64,000 bases of DNA from Neurospora crassa OR74A. Taxonomy: Eukaryota > Ascomycota > Sordariomycetes > Sordariales > Sordariaceae. Both the position numbers and the translations under genes were made by a program. Positions within the stretch are counted from its first letter, which is position 1. Each line of letters opens with the position of its first letter. The stretch lies in contig NC_026504.1 in assembly GCF_000182925.2 (NCBI RefSeq), positions 682,001-746,000 of the forward strand, written 5' to 3'. This document shows positions 1 through 10,529 of this stretch, piece after piece. The notes under the pieces are model-generated. The model worked only from the letters and a program-made list of their open reading frames with translations. It did no database searches and had not been told where the DNA came from.

Positions 1-156
1 CAGAAGAGGATGGCGGTACACATGGAGGAGATGGAGAGGGTAAGGCAGATGAAGAGGACTGGGGTGGGGAGGGGGAAGTTGGAGAAGGAGAAGGAGACCA
101 GAGCGAAAATGTTATCTTGGGAGGATGGGATGCGAGGAAGGGGTGGGATCCCGTAA
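1..156 (+). CDS. 3' end of an unidentified gene cut by the left edge
   Basis: Frame 1 is open from the first base to a TAA at 154-156. It encodes about 51 residues rich in Lys, Arg, Glu and Met, with a helical, coiled-coil-like composition (for example EKEKETRAK). No domain can be named from so short a tail. The alternative is a chance open frame in purine-rich DNA, so the call is tentative. Confidence 0.35.
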   Translation, partial: QKRMAVHMEEMERVRQMKRTGVGRGKLEKEKETRAKMLSWEDGMRGRGGIP

Positions 157-1034
157 CGGGGTTGGGAGTTCCTGGCGACTTTCAGGAGATGTTAAAGGTC
201 TTGGGCAGTGTTTGGTAAAGGTAGCTCCTAGCTACACTCACACACTCTCGAGTGATCGTAAGAATACACCTGACACGTCTTACTATAATGATCTACACAG
301 TCTTCACAATCCTGCAAGTTACACACGTCTGACTCTCACTATTACACATTGGTTCCAACCGAAGTATAGAGAACGTTTCATCCACCCCAGAAAAATTATC
401 TTTGATACATGGACCCATGCGAAAGTGCTTTTTAGCTTTACGACAATCAGTTCATCCACAATATCACGTCACCAGATCTCATGGCAGCCCCAGTGGCATG
501 CAAAAGATCCATCGGGTGTTGTTATTGGTGCTGTCGGTGTCGATGTCGGTGTCGGTTGCGTGCGTTAATTGTATTTTAGTGTAAGTGGCAATGCCGATTC
601 GTAATCCAACTGAAGTGGTAACTAATAAAGTGAATAAAGCAACAAAGCCGCGGAAAAGACGGAGGAGAAGTTGTTTGGGACAGCTTTGGCTTGAGTTTCT
701 TTTACGTTTTTTCTTTTTTTAGAACAAAACTTTTTTTTTCCTTTTATTTTTAGGTTTTGATTTGTTTTGTTTTCTTCATTTTGTTGCTCATTTTTCAGAG
801 TGCTGCTCATTTATCAGGGTGGTTTTTGGGTTGTAGGGAACTCGGGGCGGGCATTTTTCTGTATGGGTTTGTGAACTTCGTGTTTTGGTTGATCTGTTTG
901 GAGTATATAAATGAAGTTAGATGATGTTGGAAGCGTTGAGTAATTTATCGACGATGGTAGGCGATAGGATGTTTGTTTTTATGGTTGAAAGTGGGTGTGT
1001 TGAGGATGGGTAGTAGGTTGTGATGAATGTGGTT

Positions 1035-1195
1035 TGTGGTGTGAAGCAGTTGGTTTTGAAGGTAGTTGGTGAAGTTAGTTGGTCAAGTTAGTTGGTGGCG
1101 TAAATCATTGGTGGTGATCTCGGTTGATGGCGTAAGTTCGTTGGCGGTGGAAGTCAGTTGGTGGTGTAAGTTAGTTGGTGGTGAACTCGAATGGT
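1035..1195. repeat. Degenerate minisatellite, unit about GTTAGTTGGTGGYGTAA
   Basis: The words GTTAGTTGGT, GTTGGTGG and GGTGTAAGTTAGTTGGTGG recur at irregular 12-20 bp spacing across this stretch. The copies are diverged and no exact tandem unit persists. Confidence 0.5.
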
Positions 1196-1499
1196 AAGGG
1201 AAGGAATTTCATTTCGAACGGTAGAACAAGAGATTCAATGTGGTGATGGCCTCAGGGCTTTCGTTGCTTGTGTGGGTTTTTGTTGCGCAATAATGGTAGG
1301 TAATACGGCGTGAAAGATAGTGTAACTACAATATCTGTAAATGTTAACGCAACGCAAATTGAAGATCACACAAACAAGCCTTTTGCCTTTTTCTTTTTCT
1401 TTTTACACTAAACAACGAAATTCTTACCAAAATTTGCTTGACTTGGCTTTGCTTTCCGGCTTCCTTGCGCTGGGCGAAACCGGAGGGAAGACGGCGGGA

Positions 1500-1570
1500 T
1501 GAGGGGCAGGCGCCACCGGGCCGTACCGTACCGTACCCCGCCTTCCCCGCCGAAATCAACGGCCCGCGTC
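1500..1570. repeat. Dispersed GC-rich block, copy 1
   Basis: This block contains GCCGTACCGTACCGTACCCC followed by GCCTTCCCCGCC. A clearly related stretch lies at about 21170-21240 (GGGCCGTTCCGTACCCCGCC). On the minus strand both read GGNGNAGGGCGGGGTACGG. It is a short dispersed repeat of unknown type. No terminal repeats or coding potential are visible. Confidence 0.4.
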
Positions 1571-1622
1571 ACGCGTGCGGAGCTCAGCGGAGCTTTCGCA
1601 CCTCTTGCCACTCATCCAACAA

Positions 1623-1646
1623 CCCCCCCCCCCCCCCCCCCCCCCC
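1623..1646. repeat. Homopolymer, 24 C
   Basis: An uninterrupted run of 24 cytosines lies in a non-coding stretch. The length may vary or be a sequencing approximation. Confidence 0.9.
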
Positions 1647-2372
1647 TCAGCAGGTCGTGCCTGGCGATCATCATCAACCACACAAGCTCGACTCTTGACT
1701 TTTTCTTCGTTTTTACTCTTTTATTGTCCTTTTTACTTTTTTTCATCGGCCCGTCCCTAGCAACGACGCTGATGCGAATCATGCCCTCACCTACTCGGTC
1801 TGTCGCCCGCCCTAGGGCTGCATCAGGAAGGCGTCGTGGAGACCGTTCGCTGTCAGAAGCATAGCTAGTGCGCGGGGCAGAGTCACTGGCAGGGTCATCG
1901 TTCCAAGTCCGCCCTGGTCGACGGACAAAGTCATGGCTTCATGCTTACCTACATGGTATGCCATATCAGTAAACTCCACATGTACAGCGTTTTCCCATCT
2001 TCAAGACGACAATTGCTGACACGACGCGACAAACACAGAATCGCCAATCTCAGCTTTGATGCCGCGTGGCCGTCGCCATAAACACAATGATCCCGTCGGT
2101 ATAGGGTTGTGCTCGCGTCCCAAACAAACGTACCTCGGCAAGACCTGAGCTTCAACTTCAAGGGGCTAGATGCCGATGGCCGAACTGGAAAAGTTGACTC
2201 GCAGTATTTCGCAAGTAGAAATATCTCCGAGTATCCGGGTTGAACGGGTTTCCACTTCCCAACTCCCAATCCCATCAATCACTGCGGGGCAACGGCTCAA
2301 CGGCTTCCCACTCCGACCGCTAATACCCTGGGTGTTCGCATCGTCCAATATAGGCCGCACAACCTCCACTGA

Positions 2373-2387
2373 CGGTTACCGTTCCCG
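2373..2387 (+). promoter_or_regulatory. Distal shared element upstream of MT1
   Basis: CGGTTACCGTTCCCG lies 617 bp before the MT1 ATG. It matches the CGGTTACCGTGCCCG found upstream of MT2, MT5 and MT6 with one mismatch. The core CGG-TTA-CCG is a pair of inverted CGG triplets, a layout typical of sites for Zn2Cys6 regulators; that factor class is an inference. Confidence 0.5.
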
Positions 2388-2793
2388 ATGAACTCTCGCC
2401 CTGTGAAGGCGATGGCTCCAATATTCTGACCATTAGGTATCTGTGCCCACTCTGTAAGGGGCCGCCGAAGTCAATGAGCGTTCGCAGACAAGCCTCGAAG
2501 GTCTTGGTTTGGGCTAAGGCCGGGGAAAAATCGGGGCCGCCTCAAGCTTTCACGACACGGAAGGGGAACAACCTGGAAAGAGGAGCTATCAGGGACTTAA
2601 GGCTCCACAGCATGCAGACGCGATTCTTCGGACCGACATTTTAATTGGTCTAGCATGTTGACCCCCTGATCATTGACAACCACATCCGTTGTTTGTTCCG
2701 GTGATATCGTGCGGTCGGGCATTATGTACCAGTTGCATGGTCTTAGACCCAAAACAGGAAGGCATCCCAGAGAATCCTTGTCTCTTGCGCACC

Positions 2794-2805
2794 TTCCACA
2801 GTGGA
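2794..2805 (+). promoter_or_regulatory. Proximal shared palindrome upstream of MT1
   Basis: TTCCACAGTGGA contains the near-perfect inverted repeat TCCAC-A-GTGGA about 185 bp before the ATG. The block just upstream, with ACAGGAAGGCATCC and AGAGAAT, is also found before MT7, so the homology extends over about 55 bp. Confidence 0.55.
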
Positions 2806-2989
2806 CTGAACACACTGACTGTATCACACCAAGTTGTGCGTGCCAAATGATGGCCTCTTTTGCGGTGTTAAGTACAATGCTTCCCCCGAGTCCCCTCCTT
2901 AAATTCCACCCTGCCATGCTTCGGGCACAACGACCTTGACACAGACATCTGTCTACCTCTGATTACTTTCCCTACCCGGCGTCGCGAGC

Positions 2990-4546
2990 ATGGCGTCCAG
3001 TCCCAAGAGCCCCAAGAGCGACCAAGCGTCCAACCCACCAGCACCCGTCGCGCCTGGTCACGGCCCAACACCGCTCACGGCCGAGGAACAAAACGCAGCT
3101 GGTCTTCTTCCAGCTTCGCATTGGGCAGCTCAACCTGTAAGTCACAGATGTAATGCATCTTCCATGACAAGCATTAACACTCTCGTTCGTAGCTCGAAGA
3201 AGACGATACAGTAGATGATGGCGCCTCTTCACTCGGCTCCTTCATTTCGAGCTCCGCTTCCTTAAGTTCGACTATCTTTCAGTACCGCACTATCCATGGA
3301 AGGACTTACCACGGTGATGTTGGCAATGCCGAGTCATATGAGCCCAATGACCAACGTCACGTCGAGGCCATGGAAATCTTGTAAGTAACAACTGTACCCA
3401 TGGCTTTGCAGGATTGGAGTTGACCCTAGGCTGACGTTATACATGCATCAAAAAGCCACCACGCCATGTTGGTTCAGCTGGATGGAAAGCTCTACCTTTC
3501 ACCACTTGATAAGAAGAGGATTCATAAAGTGCTGGACGTTGGGACAGGCAGTGGCCTGTGGGCCATGTAAGTTTTCCTGCACATTCTGTTCATTACACCC
3601 GAGCCGCCTGAAGCGACCATGCGATCGGTCCCCGTCCCCGCAACCGTGGATTACGAGCTTGGCATCCGTCACAGATCACAGAAGTCATCATGTCGAGCCA
3701 CAACAACCGAGGGGACTTGCACCTTTGTCAAACTTGTCTTTACGCATTCGCTGTGACCGGCCACACAGTGCGGTGTCACCATCTTGATTACGACCGTACT
3801 AACCGACGCTTGCTATTTGTTGTAGTGATTTTGCCGACGAATACCCCAACACGGAAGTCATTGGCACCGACGTTTCCCCCATCCAGCCTTCGTGGGTTCC
3901 TCCCAATGTGAAGTTCGAAATCGACGATTGCAATCTAGACTGGACATATGCCGAGAATAGCTTCGATTTCATCCACATGCGCATGTTGGCAGGCGTTGTT
4001 AACGACTGGGATAAGCTGTTCCGTAACGCGTTCCGGTGTTGTAAGCCGGGCGGTTATGTAGAAAGCATTGGCAGTAGTATCCATTTCTTGAGTGATGATG
4101 GATCGGTTAAGGAAGGTACTGCTATGCATCAATGGGGCAAGGTTTTGGGCGAGGCTGGCAAGAAATTGGGAAGACCGTTCAATGTGTATGAGGACGATTT
4201 GCAACGCAAGGGTATGGAAGCGGCCGGATTTGTTGACATTGAGTTCAAGGACATTCAATGTCCCCTGGGGGTCTGGCATCCTGAGAAGAAAGCGGCAGAA
4301 AGGGGGCTGTGGTATAAGTTGGCAATCGAGGAAGATCTTGAGGGTAAGTTTCTTTCATCGAGACCAGATGTTGAGTTTATACTAACGAGTGGGGCAGGGT
4401 ACCTCAACTACCTTCTCAATGTCGTCATGGGCTGGACTCCAGAGGAGACCAAGAGGTTTGCTGCCCACGCCAAGAAGGAGTGGAACAATCCCAAGATTCA
4501 CGGCTATTTCTGGCTGCGTGTGATGTACGGTCGCAAACCAGAATAA
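2990..4546 (+). CDS. LaeA-like SAM-dependent methyltransferase, copy 1 (MT1)
   Basis: Five exons (2990-3136, 3193-3380, 3456-3566, 3826-4343, 4398-4546) give about 370 aa. All introns are GT-AG and keep frame. The N-terminus is a disordered Ser-Pro-Lys region with SPKSPKS, followed by the family signature LLPASHW near residue 40. An acidic linker and a HGRTYHGDVGNAES block come next. SAM motif I is [18 protein letters not shown], then [16 protein letters not shown] and FDFIHMRML. The C-terminus ends in GRKPE. This is a class I Rossmann methyltransferase of the LaeA/TAM-like type, whose members regulate secondary metabolism and development or methylate small molecules; the substrate cannot be read here. 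It is the first of six tandem + strand copies. The third intron (259 bp) is unusually long. Confidence 0.92.
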
Positions 4547-4553
4547 AGTCTTT

Positions 4554-4579
4554 GGGGGGGGGGGGGGGGGGGGGGGGGG
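4554..4579. repeat. Homopolymer, 26 G, just after MT1 stop
   Basis: An uninterrupted run of 26 guanines starts 8 bp after the MT1 stop codon, inside the probable 3' UTR. Runs of this kind can form G-quadruplexes; that role is an inference. Confidence 0.9.
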
Positions 4580-5991
4580 ATGGAGCACATGCCAAAGGGC
4601 TCTCAACTTAGGTCCCGATTACAGTTGGGAACCGGAGACTGGAGTTTGGTGCAGGGAAGTCGGAGCGAGCATCCATTCCTGTCAGGCATGTTGGATTCCC
4701 ATAGTTCAATCCCATATCACATCGCAAGGACAGCCGTAGGTTCGCATTCAAGGCCCGTATCGATTTGCTGTATCTTTCATCAACCATGTAGCTTGGCTGA
4801 AGGAGAGCAAAGACCTAGCGTTATTGTCAACTTAGAAGATTTCACATGGCACACGACGTTGATCCTGGTACTTCATCTCTCCCATGTGAACTTTGAGCAT
4901 GCTATATCGCAATACCAACAGCAAGACAGCAGCTAGCGGTTCCAGTTAGACGGTCTTGGTGCTTTTAGAGGGCGGTCCAACATGTTTTCACTGCAAGACC
5001 GTTTTTGACGCACTTAAACGTGATCAAATACGCTAGACTCCTCGTCCCACCTACATGGGGTGACCCTGCGTGAATTCTGTTGCAAATCGGAAAACTAGAC
5101 CTTGTGATGCGTCAGGTATTTGGGAAATCTGCAGTCTTTGTTGTTGGTACTGTTCGGGAGGTACGAGTCCGGTGGTCTAGCGGGGTCAGCGGGGGCAAAG
5201 CACGGATCGGAAGGGTGGAAACCGGGCTATTTTCCGGTTCCGGTCCCGGCATACTTGTGGCAGGAACGACTGTGTCGTGCCCCACCCTTTCCTCGATCTC
5301 CCGGGCCACGCAGCCACCAGCCCTCCTCGCCCCTCCAAGGAACGTCCTGGTCTGGCTTATCTGGCCGGTTCTCCTCCTCGAGCACACTCAATCAATTGTC
5401 GACAAACTGCGGTTCGTGTCCTCACATCTTGTCTCTCCCGTTTGAACCGTTGTTCAACCTTCTCAACCTTGCCCACCCAAGGCAGTTCCCAACATCGCCC
5501 GCTTGTCCAATGATTGAGACGCTGACCTGGCTTGTAGTAGATGCTATTATCCCCCCGAAAGACACAACACCTCCTCCGACCAACCACCGATCCTCTTCAA
5601 GAGCTGGTGATGTGATTTTTGAGCGCGCGAGTCAATGTTGTGCTTGGCCCATTCTTACGCTACTCCGTCGCTTCGAGTAACGGGTCACTACCTACAGTGA
5701 TGGTTAAAAAATACTGTCCCCCTCACCATATTGGATATGTGGGTGAGAGGGACAGTATCTTTTGACTATGAGTTTACCATCTTCACACTGCCAATCGTTC
5801 GCGGTCAATGCTCGCCCAACAGCGCTGCGAAATCCTTCAGAAGAGTCATGACATTGGGAACTGAAGAATGCGACGTGTCCCCTCTCCCACATTTAACCTT
5901 TGCGGTATTCCCCAGTTGGGGTGCTACTGTACCGCAGCCTGCAGGGCCAAGAACCCCCTGCCACTCAGGTGATTCTTGCAACCCCAAATGG
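4580..5991. other. No recognised gene between MT1 and MT2
   Basis: Several overlapping open frames are present, the longest about 186 codons at 5120-5680, but none shows family motifs or a credible intron plan. The stretch contains a strong inverted repeat at 5708-5763 and otherwise looks like intergenic DNA. Confidence 0.5.
5708..5763. repeat. Short inverted repeat (hairpin)
   Basis: The arm AATACTGTCCCCCTCACC at about 5709-5727 is matched by the inverted arm GGGTGAGAGGGACAGTATCT at 5741-5760, around a 13-nt AT-rich loop. Only one or two positions mismatch. It could be a remnant of a small palindromic element or a structured regulatory site. There are no evident target-site duplications. 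Confidence 0.7.
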
Positions 5992-6006
5992 CGGTTACCG
6001 TGCCCG
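5992..6006 (+). promoter_or_regulatory. Distal shared element upstream of MT2
   Basis: An exact CGGTTACCGTGCCCG lies 606 bp before the MT2 ATG, almost the same distance as the related site before MT1. The same 15-mer occurs before MT5 and MT6. Confidence 0.6.
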
Positions 6007-6218
6007 GGACTGGGCGTTACAACCCCGGACGGCATGTAAAACACTTTGTGAGTTCGAGAAGACTGCCGGTTGCCGGTCGCAGTCGAGGCCATTTTCAGTA
6101 CAATTCCAAGCAGAGGGGAAGGGTTGCAATGCTTCCAGTAGTCGAAAACCGCCTGGTCACAGAAAAAGGTGAAAGCATGCATAGTCAGGAGGGGCTATTG
6201 CTACAGGATCCTGCAGCG

Positions 6219-6253
6219 GTGCAGAAAGCGTGCCTGGCACATGTCAATTGGTC
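6219..6253 (+). promoter_or_regulatory. Mid-promoter block shared by MT2 and MT4
   Basis: GTGCAGAAAGCG, then CTGGCACATGTC and AATTGGTC, match GTGCAGAAGCG, TTGGCACCTGTC and GATTGGTC at 12005-12040 upstream of MT4. A weaker version (GTGCTTGGCACAT) is at about 8230-8245 upstream of MT3. ATTGG is also a CCAAT-box core on the opposite strand. Confidence 0.5.
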
Positions 6254-6380
6254 CGCTGCCCGGTCTCTTTTTGACACCAAGAAACCAAGCGCCGCATCAC
6301 GGTGCCACGATGGCCTGTCCAAGTCCTCATAGGGCCGCGGAAGGAAGGCATCCTATAACTTTGCAATGCCTGTTGCATTG

Positions 6381-6391
6381 TTCACGGTGAA
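6381..6391 (+). promoter_or_regulatory. Proximal shared element upstream of MT2
   Basis: TTCACGGTGAA is itself an inverted repeat (TTCAC-G-GTGAA) about 207 bp before the ATG. GGAAGGAAGGCATCC lies about 30 bp upstream, as it does before MT1 and MT7. Confidence 0.5.
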
Positions 6392-6597
6392 TGGAACGCT
6401 AAAACTTTAGTGTATAATGCCATCGTTGGCCTTCCTCAACCCTCCCGCCCTCGCTGTTTAAAATGTGGCCCAGTTTCCTTTCCTGCTCCCGAACCTACAA
6501 CCAAGCTTGAACCCGTAGCCGTCCGTCATCTTTCGGATACTTTTCCCAGCACTCAGCTTGTTTCGCTCTCGTTGTTTCACTCACCAAAACCCCAAGC

Positions 6598-7848
6598 ATG
6601 GCAACCGAGCCTGCACAGCAGCAACCATTGCTCAACAATGAGGAGCAAGCCGCAATTGGTATTCTTCCTCCTTCGCATTGGGAGGAGCAATCCACCGTAG
6701 AGGACCCCGACGATGATTCGGCTTCAACCATTGGATCGTTCATTTCCAGCACCGCCTCGCTGAGCTCTACCATCTTTGAGTATCGCACCATTCATGGAAG
6801 AACATATCACGGCGAGATGGGCAGTGCTGAATCCTGGGAGCCCAACGATGAACGTCACAGTGAAGCGTTGGACCTTGCGTAAGTCTGCCACCACATACCT
6901 CTTTGACTTTGTGAATCCGAGTCTGATATAATAGATACAGTCAACATGTGTACACAGTGGTACTGGACGGGAAGCTCTTCAATGCTCCTCTCGATAAAAA
7001 GAAAGTGCAGAAAGTCGTCGATATTGGAACAGGAACGGGCTTATGGGCAATGTGAGTCGGGCGAAGCTATGCCACCAATGCCTCGCTGATGTATGTTTCC
7101 CCTAGCGACTTTGCCGACGAATTTCCAAATGCCGAGGTGATCGGTACGGATATTACCCCTATTCAGCCCACGTGGGTTCCAGCCAATGTAAAGTTCGAAC
7201 TCGACGATTGTAACTCGGAGTGGACTTGGCCCGACAACACTTTCGACTTCATCCACATGAGAATGCTGTTCGGTATCGTCGAGGATTGGGACGCTATATT
7301 TCGTCAAGCTTACCGTACTTGTAAGCCCGGTGGCTATACCGAAAGCTTTGTTTGCGACAGCACCTTCAGGAGCGAAGATGACACGGTGAAAGATGATAGC
7401 GCTCTTGCCCAGTGGGGAAAGGTCTGGAATGCGGCAGGGAGGAAGATGGGACGGACATTCGAGGTTTTCGCTCACAATCTCCAGCAGAAGGGTATGGAGG
7501 CGGCGGGCTTTGTGGACATTGAAGTCAAAGACTACTACGTACCCCTTGGTGTTTGGCACAAGGACAAAGTCCTGGCCGAAAAAGGCCTTTGGTGGAAAAT
7601 TCATTGCGAGAGTGATCTTGAAGGTAAGACCCTTTTGAATGGCGATACCCTGATTGTGGCTGGAGACATACCGGGATTAACTAATGCGTGGTTATACAGG
7701 CTACCTGAACTACCCGTTCAACGCGGTGATGGGGTGGACTCCGGCGCAAACTGGCGTATATGCCGCTCAGCTTAGGAAGGAGCTCGGTGACCCGAAATAC
7801 CACGCCTACACCACGGTACGTTGTGTTTGGGGTCGTAAGCCAGAGTAA
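6598..7848 (+). CDS. LaeA-like SAM-dependent methyltransferase, copy 2 (MT2)
   Basis: Four exons (6598-6878, 6941-7051, 7106-7623, 7700-7848) give about 352 aa. The first MT1 intron is absent, so the N-terminal signature ILPPSHW and the [14 protein letters not shown] block are on one exon. Motif I is [18 protein letters not shown], followed by [16 protein letters not shown] and FDFIHMRML. The 111-nt and 518-nt exons have exactly the same length as in the other copies. The acceptor at 6940 was chosen over an AG ten bases earlier because it aligns with the paralogs as QHVYTV. The SPK repeats of MT1 are missing and the N-terminus is short. The protein is predicted to be soluble; nuclear or cytosolic location is not shown by the sequence. 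Confidence 0.92.
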
Positions 7849-8575
7849 GAACTCTTTGGATGTGTCTATTCTCATCCAAACGGTGGTTCAACAAATGGAG
7901 TGTTGGCAGGTCATGTCCTGTCACGAAGCTGGCGAAGATAAGCATAGAAGGCACACAATGGCCCACCTCAGTTCATGCAACCCACATCCAATGCCAAACC
8001 CCCGTTATGCAAGCAATTCTCGCGGTCGAATTGTAGTGTACACCACCCTTCAAGTGGTATTATGGCCCCGTCAACTCCGTAACTACCGTATGATGCAAGT
8101 GAAATAGGCTGCCTCAAGTTGCATAAAATGAGGGCCGAGAGGCTTCGGTGCCCGTACACTGCATCGCTAGGGAGCATCTTGGCGCCAAGTATGTAGTGTG
8201 TCCAACCTGAATCCCACCGGGGGTGCTCAAAATGTGCTTGGCACATCACATCACGGCAAGAGAGACGTTGAGAGTTTCCCTGCCACGTGCCTCTGGATCC
8301 AGCACCCTTTCTTTTCTTTACCCAGCACTGCACACCAAAATGAAAGCGACCTACTAGTCTGGCCAAGTGTGCCTGCCTGCCTTGGTAGGTAAAATCCAGC
8401 CCTCCAAATTCGCCGCTCTTGCTAGTACTTCCTCTTTCCTGCTTTCAAAGATGTATTGACAGTCTCACAAGGGAATACAGGCAGCGAGTCAGCCAGTGAT
8501 CCATGCCAGTCCCACACGAAGGCATCGCGGAGCATCCGCGTGGGTCCCGCCCTTTCCCTTAAGTAGGTTGCGTTC

Positions 8576-8586
8576 TTCACAGTGGA
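8576..8586 (+). promoter_or_regulatory. Proximal shared element upstream of MT3
   Basis: TTCACAGTGGA lies about 157 bp before the ATG, preceded by TTGCG as in other copies. CGAAGGCATC is about 55 bp further upstream. No clear distal CGGTTACCG site was found for this copy. Confidence 0.5.
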
Positions 8587-8742
8587 GAGAGCGCTAGCAA
8601 CTGTACCACAGGACCCCTCCTGCTCTCGCTGTTCATATGTAATTGGCCTCGAACACAAAACCAAACTGTGGCCGTCCATTCTCGACATCCACCTTACCGA
8701 CACCTCGTTCCACGCATTGTTTCACTCGTCAAAACCACCAGC

Positions 8743-10255
8743 ATGGCTCACAACTCCAACTTCCCCAATGGTGGTCCAAATAATACGGCATCGTCGTCGG
8801 CAGACGAACCCAGAAAGGTTCCCATATCCATGTTGCTCAGCAATGAGGAGCAAACCGCAATGGGTATTCTCCCTGCCTCACATTGGCAACAGCAATTCAC
8901 GGACGACGAAACCGACGAAGATGTTGTCCCCAGGGCCAGGACCGCATCGCTCACCGAGTCCATCTTCCAGTATCGCCATATCCATGGGAGAACCTACCAC
9001 AGCGATCTCGGCAATGCAGAATCGTGGGAACCCAATGATGAGCGTCATATTGAGGCAATGGAGATTGCGTAAATACCTGCCCTTTCAAGTACCGACAAGT
9101 TTGGTTGTATATGCTGACCATGGTAACAGCCACCACGCTTATATGCTCACTATGGGCCACAGGTTGTATTGCGCTCCACTCGACAAGAACAAGGTCCGAA
9201 AAGTGTTGGACATTGGCACAGGAAGTGGTCTGTGGGCAATGTAAGTCTTACTCCACACACGTCTTGCGCACTCGTCCGGTCTCGAAGCGCTTTGTGATGT
9301 TGCGCCCGAGGGCAGACATGCGATTCGAGCCCTGGCAGCTATAACCTGCCCCAACCGCCCTTCTAACAGTATGTCTGGTGCCGTCTAGTGACTTTGCCGA
9401 CGAATGCCCCGAAGCCGACGTCGTCGGTACCGATGTCACCCCTATTCAACCTTCCTGGGTGCCCGCCAACGTCAGGTTTGAGCTTGATGATTGCAACCAA
9501 GAATGGACCTGGCCAGCCAACACCTTTGATTTTATCCATGCGCGCATGCTACTTGGCGTTATCGAAGACTGGTATTTATTCCATCGCCAGGCCTTCCGGA
9601 CCTGTAAACCGGGTGGTACGTACCCCCCCCTGACGTCTTCCATCCACCAATTGTCCATTGACAAACACTCACACAAGTTCCATGCAGGCTACGTTGAAAC
9701 GTTTGTCGTCTGCAGCACTTTTCAATGCGACGACGGTACGTTAAAGGAAGACAGCGCCGTGTCACAATGGGGCAAGGTTTTTAATGAAGGTGGAAGAAGA
9801 TTCGGCCGAACGTTTGAGGTTTACGAGAACGACCTCCAACGCAAGGCTATGGCAGCTGCTGGCTTTGTGGACATCGAGTATAGAGACTACTATATACCCG
9901 TAGGTGTCTGGCACCCTGAGAAGGAAGCAGCGGAAGTCGGTCTATGGTGGAAGTTAGCCATCGAGGCGGACATTGAAGGTAAGATTGCATGTGCAGCCAG
10001 CACTCGGTTTGCGGCGAGCACCCCACCGTTCCACGATCAGCGACCTGAGTGGGTCAGTGCTAACGTCTCCCGATAGGATACCTCAACTATATCTTCAATA
10101 TCGTGGTAGGATGGAGTCCGGAGGAGACCAAGTCGTATGCCGACCGATGCAAGAAAGAGTGGAACAATCCAAATGTTCACGGCTATGCCATCGCACGCAG
10201 TGCATGGGGACGGAAGCCAGGGTATTTCCCAGGGAACAATGAGAGGACTAGATGA
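8743..10255 (+). CDS. LaeA-like SAM-dependent methyltransferase, copy 3 (MT3)
   Basis: Five exons (8743-9068, 9130-9240, 9389-9615, 9688-9978, 10077-10255) give about 377 aa. The start follows the paralog pattern (ACCAGCATGG); an in-frame ATG 75 bp upstream is not conserved. It carries [21 protein letters not shown], motif [35 protein letters not shown] and FDFIHARML. There are two oddities. The 518-nt exon of the family is split into 227 plus 291 nt by a 72-nt, stop-free GT-AG intron inside the KPGGYVE motif, so splicing and retention both keep frame. The usual terminal GRKPE-stop has become GRKPG followed by about ten extra residues, so the ancestral stop is lost. Intron 1 of MT1 is absent, as in MT2. 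Confidence 0.9.
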
Positions 10256-10529
10256 TTTCGGACTGTCCTGTGGCTCTGAAACTTGAACGACATTGATACC
10301 CCCCTTGTCAACACTCTGCCGGGCCCGCCAGCCGACTGCAGACTACCTGGCTCAGCCTTTGCCCTGTGCCGGCAATCTCGAGAGGTTTTGATCGAGACCC
10401 GCCTTCTCTCTTTTACCAAATAACAACCTTTCACGATTCAAACTTGTGCACTCGAGCCGCTCGCATCACCAAATCAACCTGAATCATTAAAACGGTCAAA
10501 AAACATCAAGACTACCCCTGCTGATCGCA

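Larger units (their letters stand above)
157..2372. other. No recognised gene
   Basis: I see no convincing coding region here. Several open frames exist but they are short, overlap on both strands and show no family motif. The stretch holds pyrimidine-rich DNA, a degenerate GTTGGTGG-type repeat and a poly-C run, each listed separately. The right end is probably the far upstream region of the first methyltransferase gene. Confidence 0.5.

Noticed and set aside
5120-5680. 186-codon open frame upstream of MT2
   Set aside because: The composition is random-looking, overlapping frames are equally long, and there is no motif or conserved intron.
7041-7604. 187-codon minus-strand open frame inside MT2
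   Set aside because: It is the antisense shadow of the 518-nt catalytic exon; similar minus-strand frames appear in other copies (for example 3935-4279, 13245-13628 and 24024-24266) and have no own motif.
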